Positions 34,591 through 42,903 of a stretch of DNA of 48,100 nt are shown here, piece by piece. Every line of letters starts with the position of its first letter. The stretch's first letter is position 1. The DNA comes from Bacteroidales bacterium (GTDB lineage Bacteria; Bacteroidota; Bacteroidia; Bacteroidales; UBA932), in assembly GCA_016293535.1 (NCBI GenBank), contig JAEDEB010000010.1, positions 1 through 48,100 on the forward strand, written 5' to 3'. The notes beneath the pieces are model-generated. The model made no database searches, had not been told where the DNA came from, and worked only from the letters and a program-made list of their open reading frames with translations. A program made the position numbers and the translations under genes.

Positions 34591-36105
34591 TTATTTCCTG
34601 TTATGATTGTCTCTTCCGATAAGATATACCAGAGTGATGCCGATTTTCGTCGGTCCCACCCACCAGAGCGTGGACTTTCCTTCGGCGTCGGCAGGGGTCA
34701 CAAACGGACTGTTGTGCCTGCCTTCAGGCTGTTTCCTGTACCAGATTTCGGAGGTACCGTTGCTGATCTCAAGGTAATTCGGGTCTGACGGGTCGAGGGA
34801 GTTGTCAATGGTGTTTGTCGTGTACTCGTATCCTTTTCCCACCATGAATCCCAGAGCGACTTCGAAATCGATGTTGAGTCTCTTCGCAACCGGCAGGGAG
34901 AATCCGTATGCCACGCCGGCGCCTGCGGACACCTTGCTCTGATATCCGTAGCCTATGAGTTCGTCATAACTGGTGATGGCGGCTGCTTTCGCAAGTTTTC
35001 CGGCGAAGAGGAAATCGTAGGTCTGGGCCATTGCGTATGCGCCTATATGGTGTCCCTGAAAGGCCTTTTCGCTTGCGAGGGAACCGAAATATTTGCGGGC
35101 TTCGATTTCGAGCGCATGAGTTCTCAGACAGAAATGGGTCTTTCGTGCATTCCACCACGCAAAGTCCACCATTGCTCCAAGAGTCCACCCGTCCTTGAGA
35201 TAGAACTCGGCTCCTATGTTGGGAACGGTGGCGGCGTCGTAGAGGAGGTTGGTCTTCAGAGCCATCATGAATGGCGGCGCAGGTGCTGCAGGTTCAGGTT
35301 CGGGCTCAGGTTCGGGTTCCGGCTCGGGTTCCGGTTCGGGCTCCGGTTCTGCCTTCGCAGCCGCTTCTGCAAGTTTCCTCTCTGCCTGCTGTGCAAGGTA
35401 CTGAGGCATCTGGTCCTCGGGAACCGGGTACAGGAAAAGATAGAGGGCCACTCCGCTTCGGAGCGACGGGTAGATGTTCTCGTAAAGCCACCTGTAGTCA
35501 GGGAGCTTCTTCAGAAGGTTCTGCCGGTGAGTTACGGTGCGCCCGTTTACGGTCTTGATTTCAGGTTCTTCATCGAGAATGCGGAGCACTTCCTCCCTGT
35601 TCTGGAGCACTCCGTCCTCAAGATTCTCAACCTTCTGTCTGAAAAGGTCCCAGGCAACACCTCCGGCAACGGCTTCCACCTTCCTGTCCGGAAGAGGGTA
35701 GCGGGCTGTCAGGAGCTCCACTATGGAATTTGCACGGTCCTGCGAGAGCTGTCTGTTGTACTCGTATCCTCCCTCAGGCGATGCAGTTGCCTGGATGGAG
35801 ATTCTCTCGACCTTTCCCTCCTTGATGGCTTTCTCGAGGGAAGCGTAGATGTTGCTGATCTGTTTTCCGTTGTTTCCGAGTTCAGGCTTGATTTCGGAAC
35901 TTCCAATTTCGAAAACGATGAGGGCGGAATCGCTGGCTACCTTCTCTTCCCGAGGTACCACTGTATCAAGCAACCCGGCAACTGCCGCCGCGGCATTTGC
36001 CGGGTCTGTTGCCGTTGGCGTCGCTTCTGTTGTCTGGGCTGCTGAATTGACCGTCAGAACTGACAGGACAGTTGTAAGACACAATGTCAGAATCGGTTTT
36101 TTCAT
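34591..36105 (-). CDS. OmpA-like domain, Glu-Pro linker and DUF3575-like outer-membrane barrel
   Basis: 504 residues with signal peptide (TVNSAAQ). Residues about 60-165 are OmpA-like, with the peptidoglycan-binding pattern EYNRQLSQDRANSIVELL. Residues 253-272 are ten Glu-Pro pairs, a stiff spacer. The C-terminal part (about 280-504) looks like the DUF3575 beta-barrel of Bacteroidota, opening MALKTNLLYDAATVPNIGAEF and ending VYLIGRDNH. The order is opposite to classical OmpA, where the barrel comes first. It probably links the outer membrane to peptidoglycan or assembles surface fibres with the lipoprotein one base downstream. A TATATTTG -7 element lies 29 bases upstream. Confidence 0.75.
   Translation of the reverse strand: MKKPILTLCLTTVLSVLTVNSAAQTTEATPTATDPANAAAAVAGLLDTVVPREEKVASDSALIVFEIGSSEIKPELGNNGKQISNIYASLEKAIKEGKVERISIQATASPEGGYEYNRQLSQDRANSIVELLTARYPLPDRKVEAVAGGVAWDLFRQKVENLEDGVLQNREEVLRILDEEPEIKTVNGRTVTHRQNLLKKLPDYRWLYENIYPSLRSGVALYLFLYPVPEDQMPQYLAQQAERKLAEAAAKAEPEPEPEPEPEPEPEPEPEPAAPAPPFMMALKTNLLYDAATVPNIGAEFYLKDGWTLGAMVDFAWWNARKTHFCLRTHALEIEARKYFGSLASEKAFQGHHIGAYAMAQTYDFLFAGKLAKAAAITSYDELIGYGYQSKVSAGAGVAYGFSLPVAKRLNIDFEVALGFMVGKGYEYTTNTIDNSLDPSDPNYLEISNGTSEIWYRKQPEGRHNSPFVTPADAEGKSTLWWVGPTKIGITLVYLIGRDNHNRK
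35290..35349 (-). repeat. Ten Glu-Pro codon pairs
   Basis: A 60-base run coding (Glu-Pro)x10. Codons vary between units (GAA/GAG and CCT/CCC/CCG), so it is kept for its protein sequence rather than by recent DNA slippage alone. Confidence 0.9.
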
Positions 36106-36133
36106 AAGTCTTTTGTGTTGAACTATATCAGTG

Positions 36134-36141
36134 CAAATATA
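36134..36141 (-). promoter_or_regulatory. Candidate -7 promoter element of the OmpA-DUF3575 gene pair
   Basis: Minus-strand TATATTTG fits TAnnTTTG and lies 29 bases before the ATG at 36105. No clear -33 TTTG is found at the right spacing. Confidence 0.4.
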
Positions 36142-36248
36142 TAAAAAACCTTAACTTCGCCGCGAGGACAATCTTAAGTAATCTTCAGAAACTTGAGTTG
36201 CTAAAAAGTCCTGCGGCGGGAAATGGCTTTGATATGCAGACATTGACT

Positions 36249-36767
36249 ATGGAATATTCAATCAGGGAGGCGGGTCTGTCGGACATACAGACAATCAGGG
36301 ATATTGCGGACATCGCGTTTCGTGCAACGTACGCTTCCATCATTTCTCCCGGCCAGATTGATTTTATGCTTGACTGGATGTATTCCGAGGAAACTCTTGC
36401 CCGGGAGATGTCATCAGGAGTGAACTACCTGCTGCTCGTGTGTGACGGCAAGGCGGTCGCCTATGTTTCTTTCGGTCCGGAGGACAAGGCTCAGTCCGGT
36501 CTCAGCTCTGGAGGTCTTTACCATCTTCATAAGATCTATATACTTCCCGAGTTCCAGTCCCGTGGCTTCGGCAGGGTGCTGTTCGCTGCGGCGGAAGCAT
36601 GTATGCGTAAACGTGGCGCAGTCGCTTTTGAGTTGAATGTCAACCGCTCCAACCCTGCGCTCGGTTTCTATGAACGTATGGGCATGCACATTTCCCGCAG
36701 CGGAGATTTTTATATCGGCAACGGCTTCTTCATGAATGACTACATAATGCGCAAGGAGTTGGGGTGA
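36249..36767 (+). CDS. GNAT-family N-acetyltransferase
   Basis: 172 residues from ATG 36249 (ATG 36234 and TTG 36198 are also in frame; the GNAT fold begins at SIREAGLSD, favouring the later starts). The acetyl-CoA binding motif is seen as LHKIYILPEFQSRGFGRVLF, followed by ELNVNRSNPALGFYERMGM, the usual motif B. Such enzymes transfer acetyl from acetyl-CoA to an amine of a protein or small molecule; the substrate is not evident. It stands alone, and the minus-strand small RNA and tRNA lie downstream in opposite orientation. Confidence 0.88.
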   Translation: MEYSIREAGLSDIQTIRDIADIAFRATYASIISPGQIDFMLDWMYSEETLAREMSSGVNYLLLVCDGKAVAYVSFGPEDKAQSGLSSGGLYHLHKIYILPEFQSRGFGRVLFAAAEACMRKRGAVAFELNVNRSNPALGFYERMGMHISRSGDFYIGNGFFMNDYIMRKELG

Positions 36768-36771
36768 GTGC

Positions 36772-36809
36772 AAAAAAAATGAGCTGCGCCGCATCACGCG
36801 GGGCATCTC
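36772..36809 (-). terminator. Intrinsic terminator of the putative small RNA
   Basis: On the minus strand, a 12-base-pair stem with two mismatches (36798-36809 with 36781-36792) and a 5-base loop is followed after one base by eight T (36772-36779). The T-run exists only on this strand, so it ends minus-strand transcripts, not the GNAT mRNA. Confidence 0.85.
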
Positions 36810-36887
36810 ACTAACCACATAATTAATAACACTAAAACTAATAACCAATCAGCTGGTGGCTCGCAAGAACTGTTTGCCTGACCAACC
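36772..36887 (-). ncRNA. Putative small non-coding RNA, about 115 nt
   Basis: The stretch has a near-ideal Bacteroides promoter just upstream (36893-36923) and an intrinsic terminator at its end, with no protein gene between. The only in-frame start codes an 8-residue peptide running into the terminator stem. The 5' part can fold: GGTTGGTCAG can pair with CTGATTGGTT (several G-U pairs), around an inner GCAA/TTGC hairpin. A single-stranded A/T-rich middle follows, then the terminator stem. It lies between tRNA-Arg and the convergent GNAT gene. I do not recognise the RNA family. Confidence 0.6.
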
Positions 36888-36892
36888 GATGA

Positions 36893-36923
36893 CAAAGGTA
36901 CGACGAATTTTTTATTTTGCAAA
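36893..36923 (-). promoter_or_regulatory. Promoter of the putative small RNA
   Basis: Minus strand: TTTG (36920-36923), 19-base spacer, TACCTTTG (36893-36900). Both boxes match the Bacteroides -33 and -7 consensus exactly at allowed spacing. Confidence 0.7.
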
Positions 36924-37017
36924 TTTTTTAAAAAGAAATTTTGTTAAAAATCTGTTAAGAGTCTGTAAGTATCAGATTTTCAGCATTCTAAGAAATAAAA
37001 AATTTTTTAAAAAATTG

Positions 37018-37089
37018 TACCCCCGTGCGGAATCGAACCGCAACCGTCAGAACCGGAATCTGAAATTCTATCCATTAAACTACAGGGGC
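37018..37089 (-). tRNA. tRNA-Arg (anticodon CCG)
   Basis: A full cloverleaf can be drawn: acceptor stem GCCCCTG with CGGGGGT (G-U at the first and sixth pairs), D-arm around AATGGAT, anticodon stem TCAGA/TCTGA with loop TTCCGGT (anticodon CCG, reading CGG), a short four-base variable region, and T-arm TGCGG-TTCGATT-CCGCA. The discriminator is A, and CCA is not encoded. An A/T-only palindrome (about 37000-37016) follows the 3' end and may help termination. Confidence 0.93.
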
Positions 37090-37099
37090 GACGGGAGTG

Positions 37100-37107
37100 C
37101 AAAAGTA
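37100..37107 (-). promoter_or_regulatory. Candidate -7 promoter element of tRNA-Arg
   Basis: Minus-strand TACTTTTG fits TAnnTTTG and ends 10 bases before the tRNA 5' end, so transcription would begin only a few bases upstream of the mature tRNA. No good -33 box. Confidence 0.5.
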
Positions 37108-37116
37108 TAAAATTTC

Positions 37117-37148
37117 TTTGAATATCCCAGTCTCTTTTTCTATTTTTG
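37117..37148 (+). promoter_or_regulatory. Promoter of the oxidoreductase-DUF1080-GH92-kinase operon
   Basis: TTTG (37117-37120), 20-base spacer, TATTTTTG (37141-37148): exact matches to both Bacteroides boxes. The leader to the ATG at 37264 would be about 110 bases and holds a small 6-base-pair hairpin (37194-37212). It lies back to back with the tRNA promoter. Confidence 0.65.
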
Positions 37149-37263
37149 TATCCCGCGCAGAGACCTCTGGAATGCAGGTTATACGATTAGCCTGAAGTTA
37201 ACAGTAAACTTCTGCAGCCGGACCGCAACAAGATTATTTATACACAATAGAACCAGATAACCG

Positions 37264-38565
37264 ATGGATAGACGAAGCTTTGTCAAAAAATCCGCGCTCG
37301 CCGTCACGGCAGCGACAATCCTTCCACGTAAGGTGTTCGGAAAGATGGGCGGAGACAATTCCTACATCGCACCGAGCGACCAGATTACCCATGGCGTGAT
37401 AGGCGTAGGCGGAATCGGCCGTTCCCCGAACCATTTTTTCAGCAATGACCGTTGCCGTCTTGTAGCGCTCTGCGACGCCGACGCGAAACATCTCAGTTCT
37501 GCCGACGAGGCCGCGAAGAAGCGTTTCGACGTGAATGCGGCCATCTACAGGGACTGGCGCGAACTTGTCCATGACCCCAATGTGGACATAGTCCATATTG
37601 CCACCCCTCCTCATTGGCACGGAATAATGTCCCTTGAGGCCATTGCTGCCGGCAAGGACATATTCTGCGAGAAACCTATGACGAGAACGATAGGGGAGAG
37701 CCGAAGGGTGATGGAGGCCATTCAGCATCGCGGCAACATCTTCAGGCTCAACACCTGGTTCCGTTTCACGGATACCTTCTACGGACTGGGGACTGAGGTC
37801 AAGCCTCTCAAGAAACTTGTCCAAAGCGGTCTTCTTGGCTGGCCTCTCACGGTGAGGATTTCTGGTGCAACTGGATTTACCTGGAAATTCTACTGGACAG
37901 GAAAGGAGAATCTGTCTCCGGAGCCGGTTCCTGCAGAGCTTGACTATGACATGTGGCTCGGACCGGCGCCTATGAAACCATACAATCCTCACAGGGTCCA
38001 TCAGACCTTCCGCGGTTACTGGGATTACGACGGCGGCGGACTCGCGGATATGGGACAGCACTACATCGATCCGGTTCAGTACATACTCGGCAAGGATGAC
38101 GACTTCCCTGTGAAGGTGGAGGTCGATGCTCCTCAGCAACATCCGGATGCTGTCGGGATATGGAGGAGCATAACCTATACTTATGCTGACGGCTGCCGCA
38201 TCATACTCGAGGGCGAGGGTTACGAGTCCTCGGGCAAGGTTCCTTATATCGAGGGACCTGAGGGTTGCGTTTACAAGGGTTTCGAGTGCACGATTCCGAA
38301 TGTCTGGGACATAATCAACGAACTTCCGGACCCGCAGCCGCAGAATACCGACTTCCTGGACTGTGTCCATACCCGCCGCAAATTCGCCCTCGACGAGATC
38401 AAGGGCCATCACAGCTGTACGGTGGTGAATATGGGCGTTGTGGCCCTCAGACTCGGTCGCACCCTCCATTTCGATCCGCTCGCCCAGCGCTTTGTGGGCG
38501 ATGAGGCCGCCAACCTTCTCCTCGACCAGCCTGCGAGGGGAGAGTGGGCGAAGTACCTGTTGTAG
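37264..38565 (+). CDS. Gfo/Idh/MocA-family NAD(P)-dependent oxidoreductase, Tat-exported
   Basis: 433 residues. The N-terminus MDRRSFVKKSALAVTAATIL is a twin-arginine signal, so the folded enzyme with bound cofactor should reach the periplasm. The Rossmann domain shows VIGVGGIGRS, VALCDADAKH and the family hallmark CEKPMTR; the second domain carries GGGLADMGQHYIDP, a usual catalytic/substrate segment. Family members oxidise or reduce sugar hydroxyls. The adjacent DUF1080 gene suggests it makes a 3-keto-glycoside that the DUF1080 protein then cleaves, as described for a Bacteroides pathway of glycan breakdown; that link is inference from gene order. First gene of a four-gene operon; 49 bases to the next. 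Confidence 0.88.
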   Translation: MDRRSFVKKSALAVTAATILPRKVFGKMGGDNSYIAPSDQITHGVIGVGGIGRSPNHFFSNDRCRLVALCDADAKHLSSADEAAKKRFDVNAAIYRDWRELVHDPNVDIVHIATPPHWHGIMSLEAIAAGKDIFCEKPMTRTIGESRRVMEAIQHRGNIFRLNTWFRFTDTFYGLGTEVKPLKKLVQSGLLGWPLTVRISGATGFTWKFYWTGKENLSPEPVPAELDYDMWLGPAPMKPYNPHRVHQTFRGYWDYDGGGLADMGQHYIDPVQYILGKDDDFPVKVEVDAPQQHPDAVGIWRSITYTYADGCRIILEGEGYESSGKVPYIEGPEGCVYKGFECTIPNVWDIINELPDPQPQNTDFLDCVHTRRKFALDEIKGHHSCTVVNMGVVALRLGRTLHFDPLAQRFVGDEAANLLLDQPARGEWAKYLL

Positions 38566-38614
38566 AGCTGCGGGTGCAAATGTCTGAATATGAACAAGTC
38601 ACTCATACAGTAAA

Positions 38615-40888
38615 ATGAAGAAGTTTCTGAACGTCATACTTGTGGCCGCACTTCTGTGTCCTGGCCTCCAAAGTTTTGCCCAGAATGACATACGCCAGAG
38701 AAACTCAGGCACCGTGGTTGCGGATGTGCTCGCCGAAATGCCGGCACAGAATGCCTCTGTTCTCGAAAGCAATATGAAAGACCTTGCGGCTTTCGCACCT
38801 GAGAGTATCAGGCTTCTTGGGGAAATGCTCGTTCCTGCCGGAAAGGGAGACAACTCAAGGGTAGAGTATGCACTCTCGGCGGTTGCTGCATTTGCCTCTG
38901 CGGATGCCGATTCCAGAACAGCTGTCCTCGACGGACTCAAGGCAGCTGCCGCAGCCCAGGCTGATGAATACAACCGCGCCTTCATAGAGTCCCAGATAAG
39001 GCTGCTCGGAGTATCCGTGCCGGCAAGGACTATCCCTTCACCGTCACCTATGAAGGCCTCCAGGGTCATCAGGGCTATGAAAAGCTCCGTTCGCTCCTGC
39101 AGGGTCCAGGCTCTCGCAAGGGCTGAATCCTACGCGGACGATGCATTCTTTTCGAAACTCATTTCCGCGAAGAGACATCCCGAGGCTGATGCCGACATAC
39201 TCTATTGGCTCGGAGAACGCAAGGCTGCCTCCTGCATGGACTTCATAATTGACGGTCTTGACGGGGAATATGCCGAGGATGCGGCAATGGCTGCTGCAAA
39301 GATAGGCGGTCATGAGGCCGCTGTGGCGCTCTGTGCCCTCCTTGAGGGAGAGAAGGCTTCAGTTGCAGAGTCTGCTCTCAGGTATTTCAACGGCAGTTTT
39401 ACGGATGAACTTGCGGAAGTTGCAGCCAAGGCCTCTCCAGAAGCCCTCGGCCGCATGCTTTCCATCGCATCCTCCCGTCATATTACTTCGATGTCCTCCT
39501 TCGCCTTCGAAAGCGGGAACTATGCCTGTCTTGCCGGAATGGTAACGGCTGAGGACGCTCCGAGGCTTGCCTCCCTTCTCGACTCTGCCTCCGAAAAGGA
39601 CGTCGAAGCCCTCTCGGCAGCATATATCAAGAGCATATCCTATATGGAGGATGCCTGCCCGGTCGTCATGGATGCGATTGCGGGTGCGAAGAACCCTTCC
39701 CGTTTCTACAGGGCCCTCGCTTCCACGGGAAAGGATGAGGCTGTCGACTTCCTCGCCGCCAGATACCGCGCTGGCGAGGCTTCGGCTCTCGATGCTGCCG
39801 CGTCTATGAGCGGAAAGAAAGTGCAGCAGCTTCTGCTGGAGGGAGCGGCGACGGACTCCCGCTATGTTCCGAGATATGTCGAGCTGCTCACCGGAGAGAG
39901 TTCCAATGAAGTGCTGCTTTGCCGCCGGCTAATCGAAGTCGTTCCGCTTGCAGCAACTGCGGAACAGAAGGAAGCAGTGATATCCGCAATGTCCGGGGTG
40001 GCGCTTCCGGACATGCTTGCGGCAGTCGAGAGATTTATGGATGATGCCGAGGTCTCGCATTCTGCGGCTTTGGCAGCCAAGTCGATAATGGCCAGGGGTG
40101 ATGTCGTGATCGACGCATCCCAGCTCCAAAGGGCTGCGGCCAAGGCCAAGGTCATACTCCTTGCTCACGGAGAAGCTGATGACAAGTATGCTGTCAATGA
40201 GATTGACAATATCCTGGCCTCCCACAAGGTCTATCCGAAGAGCGAGCTTACGGAGGAGGAGAAGGCCCTCGGTTTCGAGATGCTTTATGACGGCGGAAAT
40301 CTGGACAAATGGATAGGCGACAAGGATGGTTACAGGTCGATGAACGGAGTGATCAATGTCACCGCCCATTGGGGCCTGAGTTCCGGCAACCTTTATACGG
40401 CAAAGGAATACAGGGATTTCATCTACCGTTTTGAATTCGTATTCCTCGAGCCGGGTGTCAACAACGGAGTCGGCATAAGGACACCGGTAGGCGTCGATGC
40501 GGCCTTCGACGGGATGTGCGAATGTCAGATTCTGGACCACGACGATCCTATATACAAGGGTTTGAACGATTATCAGGTCCATGGCTCCGCGTACGGTATC
40601 ATCCCTGCAAAGAGGGTTGTCCACAGGCCGGTGGGAGAGTGGAACGAGGAGGAGATCGAGGTCCGCGGCATGCACGTCAAGGTGACTCTCAACGGAGAGG
40701 TCATACTTGACGGCGATCTCAGCGAGGCCTGCCAGGGCCACAACGTTGCCCCTGACGGAACAGGCTTCAATCCTTATATGACAGACCACCGCAACCATCC
40801 CGGTATGTTCAATGAAAAGGGGCATATCAGTTTCTGCGGCCACGGAAGCGGTCTCCAGTTCAGAAACGTCAGAATACTCGAATTATGA
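38615..40888 (+). CDS. HEAT-repeat protein with C-terminal DUF1080 (3-keto-glycoside hydrolase-like)
   Basis: 757 residues with signal peptide (LQSFAQ). Residues about 25-545 are Ala-rich helical repeats of HEAT type (for example AEDAAMAAAKIGGHEAAVAL). From about residue 550 to the end is a DUF1080 jelly roll: FEMLYDGGNLDKWIG, GNLYTAKEYRDFIYRFEF, NGVGIRTP and QVHGSAYGIIPAKR. DUF1080 proteins act on 3-keto-disaccharides, splitting the glycosidic bond by elimination and hydration. The helical part may bind a partner or substrate. The stop overlaps the next start by ATGA, so translation is coupled. Probably periplasmic, working on the product of the oxidoreductase. Confidence 0.85.
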   Translation: MKKFLNVILVAALLCPGLQSFAQNDIRQRNSGTVVADVLAEMPAQNASVLESNMKDLAAFAPESIRLLGEMLVPAGKGDNSRVEYALSAVAAFASADADSRTAVLDGLKAAAAAQADEYNRAFIESQIRLLGVSVPARTIPSPSPMKASRVIRAMKSSVRSCRVQALARAESYADDAFFSKLISAKRHPEADADILYWLGERKAASCMDFIIDGLDGEYAEDAAMAAAKIGGHEAAVALCALLEGEKASVAESALRYFNGSFTDELAEVAAKASPEALGRMLSIASSRHITSMSSFAFESGNYACLAGMVTAEDAPRLASLLDSASEKDVEALSAAYIKSISYMEDACPVVMDAIAGAKNPSRFYRALASTGKDEAVDFLAARYRAGEASALDAAASMSGKKVQQLLLEGAATDSRYVPRYVELLTGESSNEVLLCRRLIEVVPLAATAEQKEAVISAMSGVALPDMLAAVERFMDDAEVSHSAALAAKSIMARGDVVIDASQLQRAAAKAKVILLAHGEADDKYAVNEIDNILASHKVYPKSELTEEEKALGFEMLYDGGNLDKWIGDKDGYRSMNGVINVTAHWGLSSGNLYTAKEYRDFIYRFEFVFLEPGVNNGVGIRTPVGVDAAFDGMCECQILDHDDPIYKGLNDYQVHGSAYGIIPAKRVVHRPVGEWNEEEIEVRGMHVKVTLNGEVILDGDLSEACQGHNVAPDGTGFNPYMTDHRNHPGMFNEKGHISFCGHGSGLQFRNVRILEL

Positions 40889-42903
40889 GGAAAATGATTC
40901 TTTCCATAGCGCTGGCCCTGGTCTTCACCGGGGCCGGTGCCGATAATGTGCGTTACGTCAATCTCTTTATGGGTACGGCGGGAGACCACGGACAGGTCAC
41001 CCCTGCCGCCCAGCGGCCTTTCGGACTGGTCTCTGTATGCCCCGACAGCACTCCGGGATGGCACGCCGGCTACGACTATGAGGTTCCGGCGGTTTCGGGC
41101 ATATCAGTCACAAGGGTTTCCGGCACCGGTGGGGACGGGACAGGAGGAAACCTGTCCGTACGTCCGGAGTCAGCCGGATGTCCGCTCAATATTGTCAAGG
41201 GCACTGAAAAGGCGGAGCCGGGATATTACTGCACCGCCTTCGACAACGGGGTATTCTTCGAGACCACGGTGACTGGCAATGTCGCCCTCGAACGCTATGC
41301 CCTGCCGAAGGGGAAGGATGCACTCTTCCACATAGATTTCAATTCGGCCATTGACCCTCGCCGTTCCGAGTGTTCGTTCCGTCAGCTGGACGAGCGTTCA
41401 TTCGAGGGATGGTTCAGGTCTTCCACAGTTGCAAACTTCGGCCGGTACACGCTGTATTTCCGTCTGAGCGCAGATGTCCCATTCACCCTTGTCTCCTCCG
41501 ACGCCACGACCGCCGACATCCGTTTCCCAGAGGGAACAAAGGCGGTGGAGATGAGGATTGCCCTTTCTCCGATAGATGAGGAGACGGCAGGGGAGGAACT
41601 CTCACTCGTCTCCGGAAAGTCTTTCCGCGAAATCAGGAAAGAGGCTCTCGCAGCCTGGAAAGCGATACTTTCCCGCGTAAACGTAAAGAGCGGCTCCGAG
41701 GAACAGAAGCATCTCTTCTATACCTCCATGTACAGAATGCATCTCAGCCCTATGGACTGTACTTCCCACGACGGACGATACCGCGGGACTGACGGGCTGG
41801 TCCACAAGACGGAGGACGGCCACCGCTATTACAGCTGCTGGAGCATGTGGGACACCTTCAGAACCAAGTTTCCAATGTTCTGCGTGACCGACCCGGACAG
41901 GATGCCGGACATCTGCTGGTCCCTGACCAAACTCTATGAGAAGGGGAAGAAGAACTGGGCTACGATGAACGAATGCAGCCCTACGGTACGCACGGAGCAT
42001 TCCCAGATCACCCTTCTGGATGCATGGGAAAAGGGTGTTCGCGGCTTCGATATGGCCGTGGCCTTCCCGGCGATGGAAAAGGAACGCGCCGACGGGCTGG
42101 TGAAAGGGTCCCGCCAGGGCTTGACGCGCAACTCGCCGGACCAGCGTATGGAGACCATCTACGATCTGTGGGCGATGGGCAGGATAGCTCAGATTATGGG
42201 CGAAGCCGACAAGGCTGAGGCCTACTCCGCCGAAGCTGCTGCATATTTCGAAGAGGTATGGCCTTCCGAGTTCATGAACATAGACGAGAGTTTCTCGCTT
42301 ATGAGAAAAAACGGTCTGTACCAGGGAACGCGCTGGCAGTACAGATGGGCGATGCCGGTATATATGGACAGGATGATAGCTCTGCACGGACGCGAAAGAC
42401 TGGTCGCCGAACTTGAGGAATTCTTCGCGCGCAACCTTTTCAATCAGGGCAATGAACCCGATATACAGACCCCGTTCATATTCAATCAACTCGGACGAAA
42501 CGACCTGACCTGCAAGATAGTGGGGCGGCTTATAACCGACGATTCCATGGTCCATCCCTACGGCGGAAACGCCGAGTATCCGGAACCGTATGTGGGCCGG
42601 GCCTTCCGCAACACCGTTGACGGTTACGCGCTTGAGATGGACGAGGATGACGGGACCATGAGCGCCTGGTATATGTTCTGCCAGATGGGCTTCTATCCCC
42701 TCTGTGTCGGTACCGACAACTATGAACTCTTCACTCCTCTCTTCGAGCGAACGTCCATTGATTTCAAGGGACACAGGCTTGTTATCCGCAGACGGTGCCC
42801 GTATATGGAATGCACCCGTGTGAGGGTGGACGGGAAAGTGCTCGACGGTTTTACAATCTCCCACGCGGAAATGTTTGCTGCAAGGGAAATAATTTTCGAA
42901 TGA
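40885..42903 (+). CDS. GH92 family alpha-mannosidase
   Basis: 672 residues, somewhat shorter than many GH92 enzymes. Signal peptide (FTGAGAD). GH92 segments include YVNLFMGTAGDHGQVTPAAQRPFGL, GYDYEVPAVSGISVTRVSGTG, YSCWSMWDTFRTKFPM, and EDDGTMSAWYMFCQMGFYP, the last holding the Asp that with a Ca2+ ion sets up the water in these inverting exo-alpha-mannosidases. The likely substrate is alpha-mannose on N-glycans or mannans. It overlaps the preceding gene by four bases and the following kinase gene by four, so the three are translationally coupled. Confidence 0.93.
   Translation: MRKMILSIALALVFTGAGADNVRYVNLFMGTAGDHGQVTPAAQRPFGLVSVCPDSTPGWHAGYDYEVPAVSGISVTRVSGTGGDGTGGNLSVRPESAGCPLNIVKGTEKAEPGYYCTAFDNGVFFETTVTGNVALERYALPKGKDALFHIDFNSAIDPRRSECSFRQLDERSFEGWFRSSTVANFGRYTLYFRLSADVPFTLVSSDATTADIRFPEGTKAVEMRIALSPIDEETAGEELSLVSGKSFREIRKEALAAWKAILSRVNVKSGSEEQKHLFYTSMYRMHLSPMDCTSHDGRYRGTDGLVHKTEDGHRYYSCWSMWDTFRTKFPMFCVTDPDRMPDICWSLTKLYEKGKKNWATMNECSPTVRTEHSQITLLDAWEKGVRGFDMAVAFPAMEKERADGLVKGSRQGLTRNSPDQRMETIYDLWAMGRIAQIMGEADKAEAYSAEAAAYFEEVWPSEFMNIDESFSLMRKNGLYQGTRWQYRWAMPVYMDRMIALHGRERLVAELEEFFARNLFNQGNEPDIQTPFIFNQLGRNDLTCKIVGRLITDDSMVHPYGGNAEYPEPYVGRAFRNTVDGYALEMDEDDGTMSAWYMFCQMGFYPLCVGTDNYELFTPLFERTSIDFKGHRLVIRRRCPYMECTRVRVDGKVLDGFTISHAEMFAAREIIFE

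Noticed and set aside
35290..35349. Repeat run as a CRISPR or phase-variable microsatellite
   Set aside because: No spacers; units are six bases with varied codons inside a frame, so it is a Glu-Pro linker.
36781..36835. Short peptide frame (MWLVRCPA) running into the terminator stem, like an attenuator leader
   Set aside because: No gene follows on the minus strand that an attenuator could control, and the amino acids show no run of one type.
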